NCBI GenBank assembly: GCA_934255105.1
Contig: CAKQNH010000141.1
Coordinates: 1-8,863, forward strand
Source of the DNA: an uncultured Pirellulaceae bacterium
GTDB taxonomy: Bacteria > Planctomycetota > Planctomycetia > Pirellulales > Pirellulaceae
Direction: 5' to 3'
Length of the DNA: 8,863 bases
Below are positions 1 to 5,925 of this stretch, one piece after another. The stretch's first letter is position 1; each line of letters opens with the position of its first letter. The translations under genes were made by a program, and so were the position numbers. The notes below the pieces were generated by a model. The model saw nothing but the letters and a program-made list of their open reading frames with translations, did no database searches and was not told the DNA's origin.

Positions 1-53
1 ACCACACAGTCTGGGGAATCAACAATCGTACCTCAGCAGACCGTGCCGCTTCA

Positions 54-75
54 AGCCGCCTAGCGAATTGCGGCT
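54..75. other. small GC-rich hairpin upstream of sulfatase
   Basis: The 6-base arms AGCCGC (54-59) and GCGGCT (70-75) are perfectly complementary around a 10-base loop. They are followed by an A/T-rich stretch (ATTATCTAG) but no T-run. It could be the tail of a terminator for a gene left of the window, or chance. Bases 1-53 show nothing else I can name. Confidence 0.25.
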
Positions 76-83
76 ATTATCTA

Positions 84-167
84 GTAGCGGAGCTCGCCAA
101 GAGTTTCGGCTCTTGACGTCGTGTCGACGAGAGCCCTGTCGTCGAAAGTCTTGGCGACTTCCGCTAC
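84..167. repeat. nested palindromic intergenic repeat, copy 1 of a family
   Basis: The 25-base outer arms (84-108 and 143-167) are complementary at 22 of 25 positions. Inside sits a second stem, GGCTCT (108-113) with AGAGCC (130-135). Next to it is a third, CGTCG (117-121) with CGACG (125-129), around a 3-base loop. The whole 84-base unit could fold as one long hairpin or cruciform. The right arm contains AGTCTTGGCGACTTCCGCTA, almost the same as the right arm of the palindrome at 4663-4726, so the two belong to one repeat family. It ends 26 bases before the preferred sulfatase start. A REP-like or MITE-like element is the likely class; no transposase is nearby. Confidence 0.75.
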
Positions 168-193
168 ATAGCGCTTTCCCGCGTTGCCTGGCG

Positions 194-1558
194 ATGGTGT
201 GCCCTGAGCTGCTGCGACCTGCGCTTTTCCTGGTGGCCTGCGTGGTTGCGATGTGCGGCGATACGATTTGCGGCAATGCCGGTCTATTATGGGCACAGGC
301 TAGCGATCCACAGCGGCCCGATGTCGTCTTTATACTCTCGGACGACCAGGCATGGAGCGACTACGCTTTCATGGGCCATCCCCATATCCGCACACCACAC
401 CTAGATCAACTGGCTCAAGAGAGCCTGCTGTTCACGCGTGGCTATGTGCCAACTAGCCTCTGCCGCCCCTCGCTGGCTACCATTATTAGCGGCCTCTACG
501 CACATCAACATGGCATCGTAGGCAACGATCCCCCCGCGCTTTCGCCCACTGAATCCAGTCGCATGCGAGCCTATCGCTCGGCAGCCTATCAACAAGATCT
601 GGAGAAATTCCTAACGCTGCACATCGATCGCATGACGACGCTCCCCGATCGGTTGAAACCCGTGGGCTACACGAGTTTTCAATCGGGCAAGTGGTGGGAA
701 GGGAGCCCAAGTCGCGGCGGTTTCGATGCTGGCATGACCCACGGTGATTTCAATCGCGGTGGGCGGCACGGCGATGTGGGGCTTGAGATCGGACGCCAGG
801 GGATGCAGCCCATCGAACAATTCGTTCGTCAGTCGCGGCAGGCCCAACAACCCTATTTCCTATGGTACGCTCCCTTTTTGCCGCACGCACCCCACACGCC
901 GCCAGAAGAATTGTTGGCCCACTACCGAGGGCTCGCCCCGACCGAGTCGATTGCCAAGTACTGGGCGATGTGCGAATGGTTCGATCAGACCATCGGGCAA
1001 CTGCGAGACATTATCGATCAGCACGGCCGGCCGCAAAATACGCTGATCGTCTACGTTTGCGACAACGGTTGGATCAACCTGCCAGACAAAAGCGCCTACG
1101 CTCCCAAAAGCAAGCGTAGTCCTTACGACGGTGGCACGCGCACGCCTATTATGTTGCACTGGCCCGGCCACATTGCTCCTCAACGCGACGAAGTCAATCT
1201 GGCTAGCAGTATCGATCTAGTCCCCAGCGTGCTGGCGCTGCTGGGATTGGCTCCTGATGACAGCTTACCAGGCATCAATCTCACCGATGCGGCTCAGGTG
1301 GCAAGTCGCGATACGCTCTATGGCGAGATCTTTGAGCACGATATCCAAAGTATGGACGACCCGCTCAGCAGCTTGCGGTATCGCTGGATTATTGAAGGGG
1401 CTCTCAAAGCCATCGTACCCGATTTGAAACAAGTTCCCGACGGGGTCGTCGAACTGTACGATCTGCAACGCGACCCGACCGAAGAGCATAACTTGGCGAA
1501 ACAGCGCCCAGCAGACGTAGAGCGGCTCACCGCCAAACTCAACGCTTGGTGGCCCTAA
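194..1558 (+). CDS. secreted type I sulfatase (alkaline-phosphatase superfamily)
   Basis: Formylglycine-dependent sulfatase of 454 aa that hydrolyses sulfate esters, probably on sulfated polysaccharides, outside the cytoplasm. The reading frame is open from a TTG at 68, but that start would translate the 84-167 palindrome. The ATG at 194 gives a clean signal peptide (hydrophobic residues about 8-20, cleavage likely after AQA at 34-36). Visible motifs are the metal-binding SDDQ (D50, D51), the active-site segment C-R-P-S-L with C90, SGKWW (K166), PFLPHAPH (about 227-234), CDNGW (D290, N291) and YDGGTRTP near residue 312. The motif departs from the usual C-x-P-x-R: Leu replaces the final Arg, a variant I recall in other planctomycete sulfatases, so activity remains plausible. 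The C-terminus carries the usual LYDLQRDPTEEHNL block, so the protein looks complete. Substrate cannot be told. An inverted repeat follows the stop. Confidence 0.93.
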   Translation: MVCPELLRPALFLVACVVAMCGDTICGNAGLLWAQASDPQRPDVVFILSDDQAWSDYAFMGHPHIRTPHLDQLAQESLLFTRGYVPTSLCRPSLATIISGLYAHQHGIVGNDPPALSPTESSRMRAYRSAAYQQDLEKFLTLHIDRMTTLPDRLKPVGYTSFQSGKWWEGSPSRGGFDAGMTHGDFNRGGRHGDVGLEIGRQGMQPIEQFVRQSRQAQQPYFLWYAPFLPHAPHTPPEELLAHYRGLAPTESIAKYWAMCEWFDQTIGQLRDIIDQHGRPQNTLIVYVCDNGWINLPDKSAYAPKSKRSPYDGGTRTPIMLHWPGHIAPQRDEVNLASSIDLVPSVLALLGLAPDDSLPGINLTDAAQVASRDTLYGEIFEHDIQSMDDPLSSLRYRWIIEGALKAIVPDLKQVPDGVVELYDLQRDPTEEHNLAKQRPADVERLTAKLNAWWP

Positions 1559-1575
1559 CGCTTCATACCCGCTCG

Positions 1576-1625
1576 TTAAACCGCGTGGGCATCGCCTCGC
1601 GCGGCCCGTTGGGGACGCGGTTTAA
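1576..1625. terminator. inverted repeat after the sulfatase, possible terminator
   Basis: TTAAACCGCGT (1576-1586) is perfectly complementary to ACGCGGTTTAA (1615-1625), with a 28-base GC-rich interior holding a further GGGC/GCCC pairing. It starts 17 bases after the sulfatase stop. The arms end in A/T on both sides, so it could act as a terminator in either direction, but no long T-run follows. It may instead be a dispersed palindromic repeat. Its right end touches an in-frame ATG at 1625 of the next reading frame, which argues against that ATG being the real start. Confidence 0.5.
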
Positions 1626-1666
1626 TGAGGTCAGCTACGTCAGCCAATCCTGGCTTCAACTTACTA

Positions 1667-1672
1667 TATAAT
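1667..1672 (+). promoter_or_regulatory. TATAAT -10-like box before the release factor-like gene
   Basis: A perfect TATAAT lies 12 bases before the ATG at 1685 and downstream of the alternative ATG at 1625. No good -35 hexamer is found 16-18 bases upstream (CCAATC at 1644-1649 is the nearest). If used, transcription would begin around 1679-1681, giving an almost leaderless mRNA starting at 1685. This supports the shorter start. Inferred from sequence match only. Confidence 0.35.
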
Positions 1673-1684
1673 GCACCGGTATCG

Positions 1685-2188
1685 ATGCCCCTACACCCGA
1701 GTTGCTTGAGCGAAGAGGAATTGCTAAAGGATTGTACGCTGCGCAGCGATCGGCGCAGCGGCCCCGGCGGCCAGCACCGCAACAAAGTAGAGACTGCAGT
1801 CATCATCCTGCACACGCCCAGCGGTACTCAAGCCGAAGCCAACCAGCGGCGGAGCCAAGCTGAGAATCGGCGCGAGGCTATCGCGAGGTTGCGTTTGGCA
1901 CTGGCCACGCAAGTGCGAACGGATCAGCGGAGGTCGGAACCCTCAGCCCTGTGGCAACAACGCTCACGTGCGGGCAGGTTGAGCGTCTCCAGTAAGCACG
2001 ACGACTTTGCCTGCCTGCTAGCCGAGTGTCTAGATCAATTGCGGATCTGCGATTATGCTCTGCCACAGTGCGCTGAGTACTTCGCAGTCACCAGCTCTCA
2101 GCTAATCAAATTGCTGCGGCAGCATCCCCCGGCCCTGCTGGCGGTCAACGCCCAGCGGCAGCAGCGTGGAATGCACAAACTCAGTTGA
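1685..2188 (+). CDS. peptide chain release factor-like protein (RF-1 GGQ domain only)
   Basis: Protein of 167 aa with the catalytic loop of class I release factors: GPGGQHRNKVETAV, with GGQ at residues 27-29. That loop enters the ribosomal peptidyl-transferase centre and triggers hydrolysis of peptidyl-tRNA. The domain that reads stop codons is absent, as in ArfB/YaeJ and mitochondrial C12orf65-type rescue factors, so ribosome rescue is the likely role. After the GGQ domain comes an Arg-rich stretch (about 45-90). The C-terminal part (about 110-167) has an HTH-like look, with AVTSSQLIKLLRQHPPALL and VNAQRQQRG, rather than the long Lys/Arg tail of ArfB. The frame is also open from an ATG at 1625, but those 20 extra residues overlap an inverted repeat and a TATAAT box and look unconserved. 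I prefer 1685, where the protein begins MPLHPSCLSEEELLKDC, as in planctomycete relatives I recall. Confidence 0.85.
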   Translation: MPLHPSCLSEEELLKDCTLRSDRRSGPGGQHRNKVETAVIILHTPSGTQAEANQRRSQAENRREAIARLRLALATQVRTDQRRSEPSALWQQRSRAGRLSVSSKHDDFACLLAECLDQLRICDYALPQCAEYFAVTSSQLIKLLRQHPPALLAVNAQRQQRGMHKLS

Positions 2189-2248
2189 AATGGTAGACTA
2201 TTTGCATACGGCCACGGACCTTATTGTACTGAAAGACTTTAAAACCTC

Positions 2249-2527
2249 ATGCCTGAATCCTTGACCGAAACGCTCCGCAACCTCCGCGAGCAGCTCCGCA
2301 CTCTCCGGGAGCAATTGGCTGCAGAGCAGTCGTTAGACGCGGAGCAGGTTGTGTTGCTGCGCCGCGCGGCTGATGAAATTGAAGAGACGCTCGAGCGCTC
2401 CGATGTCAACTCGCATGACTTGGCCGAGCAGATGCGGAATGATTCGCTGAGCTTCAGCGAAACACACCCTGTGCTGGTGCAGACCATCGGCCGAATCGCC
2501 GATTTGCTATCGCAGATGGGGATTTAG
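2249..2527 (+). CDS. DUF4404 family coiled-coil protein
   Basis: Small acidic protein of 92 aa matching the DUF4404 pattern. Residues about 5-50 form a charged heptad-type helix (LREQLRTLREQLAAEQ, then LRRAADEIEETLER). The C-terminal segment, SETHPVLVQTIGRIADLLSQMGI within 70-92, carries the family's typical HP-[LV] and ending in MGI. There is no signal peptide or membrane segment, so it is cytoplasmic. Function of the family is not known; a small helical-hairpin or oligomerising role is all the sequence suggests. It lies 60 bases after the release factor-like gene and 84 bases before the sensor kinase, all on the same strand. The gaps are wide enough that I do not assume one operon. Confidence 0.85.
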   Translation: MPESLTETLRNLREQLRTLREQLAAEQSLDAEQVVLLRRAADEIEETLERSDVNSHDLAEQMRNDSLSFSETHPVLVQTIGRIADLLSQMGI

Positions 2528-2565
2528 AACTTACGTTAAGCCTGCGACACCGCAGCACACGCGGT

Positions 2566-2571
2566 TTGACA
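2566..2571 (+). promoter_or_regulatory. TTGACA -35-like hexamer before the sensor kinase
   Basis: A perfect TTGACA sits 40 bases before the kinase ATG at 2612. The -10 position at standard spacing (CCACAT, 2589-2594) is poor, and the A/T-rich stretch TTTTTATTT (2579-2587) is too close. A small hairpin CTGCG-acac-CGCAG (2542-2555) just upstream might end the DUF4404 transcript. Weak evidence for a separate kinase promoter. Confidence 0.22.
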
Positions 2572-2611
2572 ATCTGATTTTTATTTCACCACATCGGGTC
2601 GGCTCCTGCGT

Positions 2612-4648
2612 ATGAAATCGAGATGGTATCAAGCCGTATTCGACTGGTTGAGCAGACTGCTGCGGACTCTGTTGCGCGGCTGGAGCCTCGAAAGTAAGAG
2701 CCTGTTGTTCCTGGCTTTCGCGCTGGTCATCCCCATCGGCCTGGCCTTCTGGTTCGTGCTACATGTCGTCGCCGAACCGCTGGTGAAGCAGACGACACGG
2801 CAGGCGGCCAGCGACTATGCCCAGTCCGCGATCGCTTGGCGACACGTCGATCGCCGAACGGCCGGCGATGCCGAACCCATTTTTCCAGATCGGAATTCCT
2901 ATTTCCTGCCGGATCAGTTAGCTATCCTGCGGCGCGATCTAATCGACAACCCGGATTACCGCTACGAATTCCTGATGCTCGATCGAGAAGTCGAGTATGT
3001 CGATTTGGACTATGCGGAACTCCCGGCGACACCGCAGGAGACAAAAACCCTAGAGGATTTGGAGCTCAACTTCCGGCAACGCTTAGAAAGGATTGCTGAA
3101 CTGCGGCGCCAGCTTGCCGAGCCTGCGGCAAACGCAAGTGCGAACACGGCCACAACTGCAAACACGACTGCGGAGACTGCGGTGGGCGCGCCAGCGGCAG
3201 ATCCGAGTTCCGCCCCACTACCCTCAGCCGCCCCACTACCCTCAGCCGCCCCACCACCTTCAGTAACACCATCGGTACCCCCTGCGTCGCGCCAACTAGG
3301 TGACAGTACCGAGATTGTCCGCGGCATGTTGGATGAGCAGTTGCTGGAAATGGAAAGATTGTTCCGCGAAGCTGGACCAGTGCTTCCTGGCGACGAGCGC
3401 AACAATCGGTTTGCGGCCCAGACGCCTCCAGAGGGCTGGTATGTCTACTACCATGTGGTCAATTTTTCCGACAATTGTCTAGTTTGCCATCGTCGCTTTG
3501 AGCGGTTTGGTGCCCAGCAAGTCCCGTTTTGGGTCGTCAAAGTTTTGCTCCCCTTCCGGCTTACTCAAGTGGCTACGCCAGCCACACTGGCTTGGTTGAT
3601 CACAGTGGCCATGTTGACGGTGGCGGGGACCCTGTTGGTAGTGCATTGGGTGCTGCGCCGATTGGTGCTCAATCCACTGCAGCATTTGAAATCGGTCAGC
3701 GACGAAATTAGCCGCGGCAATTCAAACTTGCGCGTCAACATTGACACCGGAGACGAATTCAATGAACTCGCCGATGCCTTTAACCGCATGCTGCGACACA
3801 TGACCGAAGGGCAAGACAAACTGCAAACGCTGAATTCAGAGCTCGACGTTCGCGTTGATCAACTGGCACAAGCCAACTTGCACTTGTTCGAAGCCAATCG
3901 CCTCAAGAGCGATTTTTTGGCCAACATGAGCCACGAACTGCGGACGCCACTGAACAGTATCATCGGCTTCAGTGATGTGCTGCACGATATCACGTCGCTG
4001 ACCGACAAGCAGCGGAGGTATGCCGCCAACATTCAGAAAAGTGGCACAGCGCTGCTGGCCATGATCAACGATATTCTAGACTTAGCCAAGGTCGAAGCGG
4101 GGAAGATGCGCGTCACCCCCACGTCGTTCAAGTTGGTGGATTTGGTAAGCGCGCAGTGCGATATGCTGCGCAGCCTGGTCGACGAAAAGAATATGGATTT
4201 GCAGATCGAAGAGGAGGGCGAACTGGAAGAGGTTTTTCAGGACCAACCCAAAATACAACAGATACTAATGAACTTGCTATCGAACGCCATCAAGTTCACA
4301 CCCGATGGCGGCCTAGTAACCGTTTCCCTTGGTCGAATGTCGGAGCGGTACTTTTACATCACCGTGAAAGACACCGGAGTCGGCATTCCCGAGAGCGATT
4401 TCGAAGTCATCTTTGAGAAATTTCGGCAGAGTAACGCCGTGTTGGAAAACGATGGCCTGACGCGCCAGCACTCGGGCACTGGACTGGGGCTATCGATCGT
4501 CAAGGAACTGTGCAAGCTGCTCGGGGGCGAAGTGCGACTGTCGAGCCAACTTGGGACCGGTAGCACCTTTCAGATCGTGCTCCCCATGCATTACGAACCC
4601 TCTCCCCAGCGCGAACTGGCGAGCAGCAGTACGGGATTAGCATCGTGA
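2612..4648 (+). CDS. membrane sensor histidine kinase with extracytoplasmic CxxCH (DUF3365/Tll0287-like) domain
   Basis: Orphan sensor kinase of 678 aa. A first membrane segment spans about 29-51, followed by an outside region (about 52-324) and a second membrane segment (about 325-347). Then come HAMP (about 348-400), a coiled-coil linker (about 400-430), HisKA with phospho-acceptor His441 in SHELRTP, and HATPase_c: N-box NLLSNAIKF with N558, G1 DTGVGIP (587-593), F-box FEKFRQ, G2 GTGLGLSIV (622-630). All catalytic boxes are intact. The sensory region resembles DUF3365/Tll0287-like modules and ends in CLVCH (289-293, bases 3476-3490), the covalent c-type heme attachment motif, so redox or gas sensing is plausible. 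A low-complexity Ala/Pro/Ser/Thr insertion (about 170-226) interrupts this region and holds an 18-base tandem repeat. No receiver domain or response regulator is encoded in the window, so its partner lies elsewhere. The ATG at 2612 lacks a clear Shine-Dalgarno, which is usual here. Confidence 0.92.
   Translation: MKSRWYQAVFDWLSRLLRTLLRGWSLESKSLLFLAFALVIPIGLAFWFVLHVVAEPLVKQTTRQAASDYAQSAIAWRHVDRRTAGDAEPIFPDRNSYFLPDQLAILRRDLIDNPDYRYEFLMLDREVEYVDLDYAELPATPQETKTLEDLELNFRQRLERIAELRRQLAEPAANASANTATTANTTAETAVGAPAADPSSAPLPSAAPLPSAAPPPSVTPSVPPASRQLGDSTEIVRGMLDEQLLEMERLFREAGPVLPGDERNNRFAAQTPPEGWYVYYHVVNFSDNCLVCHRRFERFGAQQVPFWVVKVLLPFRLTQVATPATLAWLITVAMLTVAGTLLVVHWVLRRLVLNPLQHLKSVSDEISRGNSNLRVNIDTGDEFNELADAFNRMLRHMTEGQDKLQTLNSELDVRVDQLAQANLHLFEANRLKSDFLANMSHELRTPLNSIIGFSDVLHDITSLTDKQRRYAANIQKSGTALLAMINDILDLAKVEAGKMRVTPTSFKLVDLVSAQCDMLRSLVDEKNMDLQIEEEGELEEVFQDQPKIQQILMNLLSNAIKFTPDGGLVTVSLGRMSERYFYITVKDTGVGIPESDFEVIFEKFRQSNAVLENDGLTRQHSGTGLGLSIVKELCKLLGGEVRLSSQLGTGSTFQIVLPMHYEPSPQRELASSSTGLAS
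3210..3263 (+). repeat. 18-base tandem repeat inside the sensor kinase gene
   Basis: Three head-to-tail copies of an 18-base unit. The first two (CCGCCCCACTACCCTCAG) are identical and the third has two changes. Each unit encodes six residues of the type S-A-P/A-P-L-P, building a Pro/Ala linker in the outside region of the kinase. The unit length is a multiple of three, so copy-number change would lengthen or shorten the linker without a frameshift. Confidence 0.9.
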
Positions 4649-4662
4649 AAAAAACTACCCTC

Positions 4663-4726
4663 GTAGCCGAAGCCGCCCGACCTTGGACTTGGCTTGTTCA
4701 ATCCAAAGTCTGGCGACTTCGGCTAG
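4663..4726. repeat. palindromic intergenic repeat, copy 2 of the 84-167 family
   Basis: The 25-base arms (4663-4687 and 4702-4726) are complementary at 21 of 25 positions around a 14-base interior. The right arm contains AGTCTGGCGACTTCGGCTA, which differs from the 84-167 right arm by one missing T and one C-to-G change. It begins 15 bases after the kinase stop and ends 46 bases before the next gene, between two plus-strand genes. It could attenuate or end the kinase transcript, or act as an mRNA-stabilising REP-like structure. There are no inner stems like those in copy 1. Confidence 0.75.
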
Positions 4727-4772
4727 CGACATTCGCGGCAGGTAAAGTTGGCGCGATGCTAAGCAATTTGCA

Positions 4773-5912
4773 ATGAGGCACATCGATGGTACCGCTCGCG
4801 TATTGGGCGTGGATGTGGGCGGCGCGCACATCAAGTTGGCCGATGCGTCTGGCCTGAGCTTGGCTTGCACATTTGCGATGTGGCTCGAGCCCGAGCGACT
4901 GGCTGAACGCGTGCGCGAATTGACGCTGCAGTTTGGCCGCGAGCATAACACACGTTACACACATCTAGCTGTCACGATGACGGGTGAGATGGCCGACTGC
5001 TTTGCGACTCGTCGGATCGGAGTTGAGTTCATTCTGCGCGAATTGACCAGCGCTCTACCCGCTTTGGACCACCACGTATACTGCGTGGACGGGAATTGGC
5101 TGGATACCTCCGAGGCATGTCGCAATCCGTGGGACGTGGCGGCCAGCAACTGGCGCGGATTGGCTGAGTGGATCGCGCGCAGCGTCGCTGCCAGCGATGA
5201 TAACCTGCGGCTAGTGCTGGACATCGGCTCGACTACCGTGGATGTGATCCCCATCGCCGACGGGCGTGTGGCCACGCCTGCGCGGACCGACAGCGACCGC
5301 CTGCGCCTGCAGCAACTGGTGTATACAGGTATCGGTCGAACGCCGGCTGCGGCCATTCTGTCATCGGCTACAATCGACGGCACGCACTGGCCGCTGGTAT
5401 CCGAGCGTTTCGCGACCAGCGACGATGCCTACCTTGCCTTGGGCTTAGCTGCTGCTGATGAAGATGCACCCGGAGCGCTGCTGGATACACATGCTACTGC
5501 GGCGGCCGACCAGCACCCGCGCAGCGCAGCAGTTTGTTGTGACACGGCCGACGGACGGCCACGAACAGTCGCACACGCCCGCGCTCGACTGGCGCGGATG
5601 TTGGCAGAGGACTGCGAAAGGCTGACTGAAGGTGAAGTAGAAATGTTGGCTCGACAGATGATCGACAAGCAAGCCAGCCAAGTCGCACAGGCCATCGCCG
5701 CCAATTTACCAGCCGAGTCGGAGGACCCCCGGCGACCATTGATTGTTCTCAGCGGGCATGGTTCGGCGCTGGCACAGGCCGCGCTGCAGCAGTTGCCACA
5801 GGCGGTCGACTGCATCGATCTGGCCGAACGCATTTCACCGACTGCCGCCCGCTGCGCCCCTGCCGTGGCAGTGGCCTGGCTGCTGCAAGAGCGGTTAAGC
5901 ACCTCGAAGTAG
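4773..5912 (+). CDS. hydantoinase/oxoprolinase-like H4MPT-linked C1 pathway protein (MfnF type)
   Basis: Protein of 379 aa with an ASKHA (actin/hexokinase-like) nucleotide-binding fold related to hydantoinase/oxoprolinase. Visible motifs are VLGVDVGGAHIKLA (10-23, phosphate-1-like loop), LDIGSTTVDVIPI (149-161, phosphate-2-like), YTGIGRTP (184-191), ADGRPRT (259-265) and LSGHGS (326-331). This set fits the family annotated as H4MPT-linked C1 transfer pathway protein. Its archaeal member MfnF joins the aminomethylfuran diphosphate to tyramine in methanofuran synthesis. Methylotrophic bacteria and planctomycetes carry homologues, so a role in making a furan-type C1 cofactor is inferred, not proven. 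The next gene starts 13 bases after the stop and looks like the matching kinase. The protein is soluble, without signal peptide. The start is the first ATG with good family alignment; a six-codon reading frame (4756-4776) overlaps it by ATGA. Confidence 0.8.
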   Translation: MRHIDGTARVLGVDVGGAHIKLADASGLSLACTFAMWLEPERLAERVRELTLQFGREHNTRYTHLAVTMTGEMADCFATRRIGVEFILRELTSALPALDHHVYCVDGNWLDTSEACRNPWDVAASNWRGLAEWIARSVAASDDNLRLVLDIGSTTVDVIPIADGRVATPARTDSDRLRLQQLVYTGIGRTPAAAILSSATIDGTHWPLVSERFATSDDAYLALGLAAADEDAPGALLDTHATAAADQHPRSAAVCCDTADGRPRTVAHARARLARMLAEDCERLTEGEVEMLARQMIDKQASQVAQAIAANLPAESEDPRRPLIVLSGHGSALAQAALQQLPQAVDCIDLAERISPTAARCAPAVAVAWLLQERLSTSK

Positions 5913-5925
5913 GAACCGCAGCGCT

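Noticed and set aside
68..193. N-terminal extension of the sulfatase from a TTG at 68
   Set aside because: It would translate the palindromic repeat, gives an Arg/Cys-rich segment unlike a signal peptide, and the ATG at 194 starts directly before a good signal sequence.
2202..2227. Promoter TTGCAT/TATTGT before the DUF4404 gene
   Set aside because: The spacer is only 14 bases and both hexamers deviate from consensus; not better than chance.
3010..3405. Minus-strand frame opposite the sensor kinase linker
   Set aside because: Gly/Ala/Ser low-complexity shadow of the Pro/Ala-rich coding repeat; the sense frame continues through a complete kinase.
5429..5902. Long minus-strand frame opposite the MfnF-type gene
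   Set aside because: Ala/Ser/Cys-rich translation typical of a shadow of a GC-rich coding strand; the plus-strand protein has clear family motifs.
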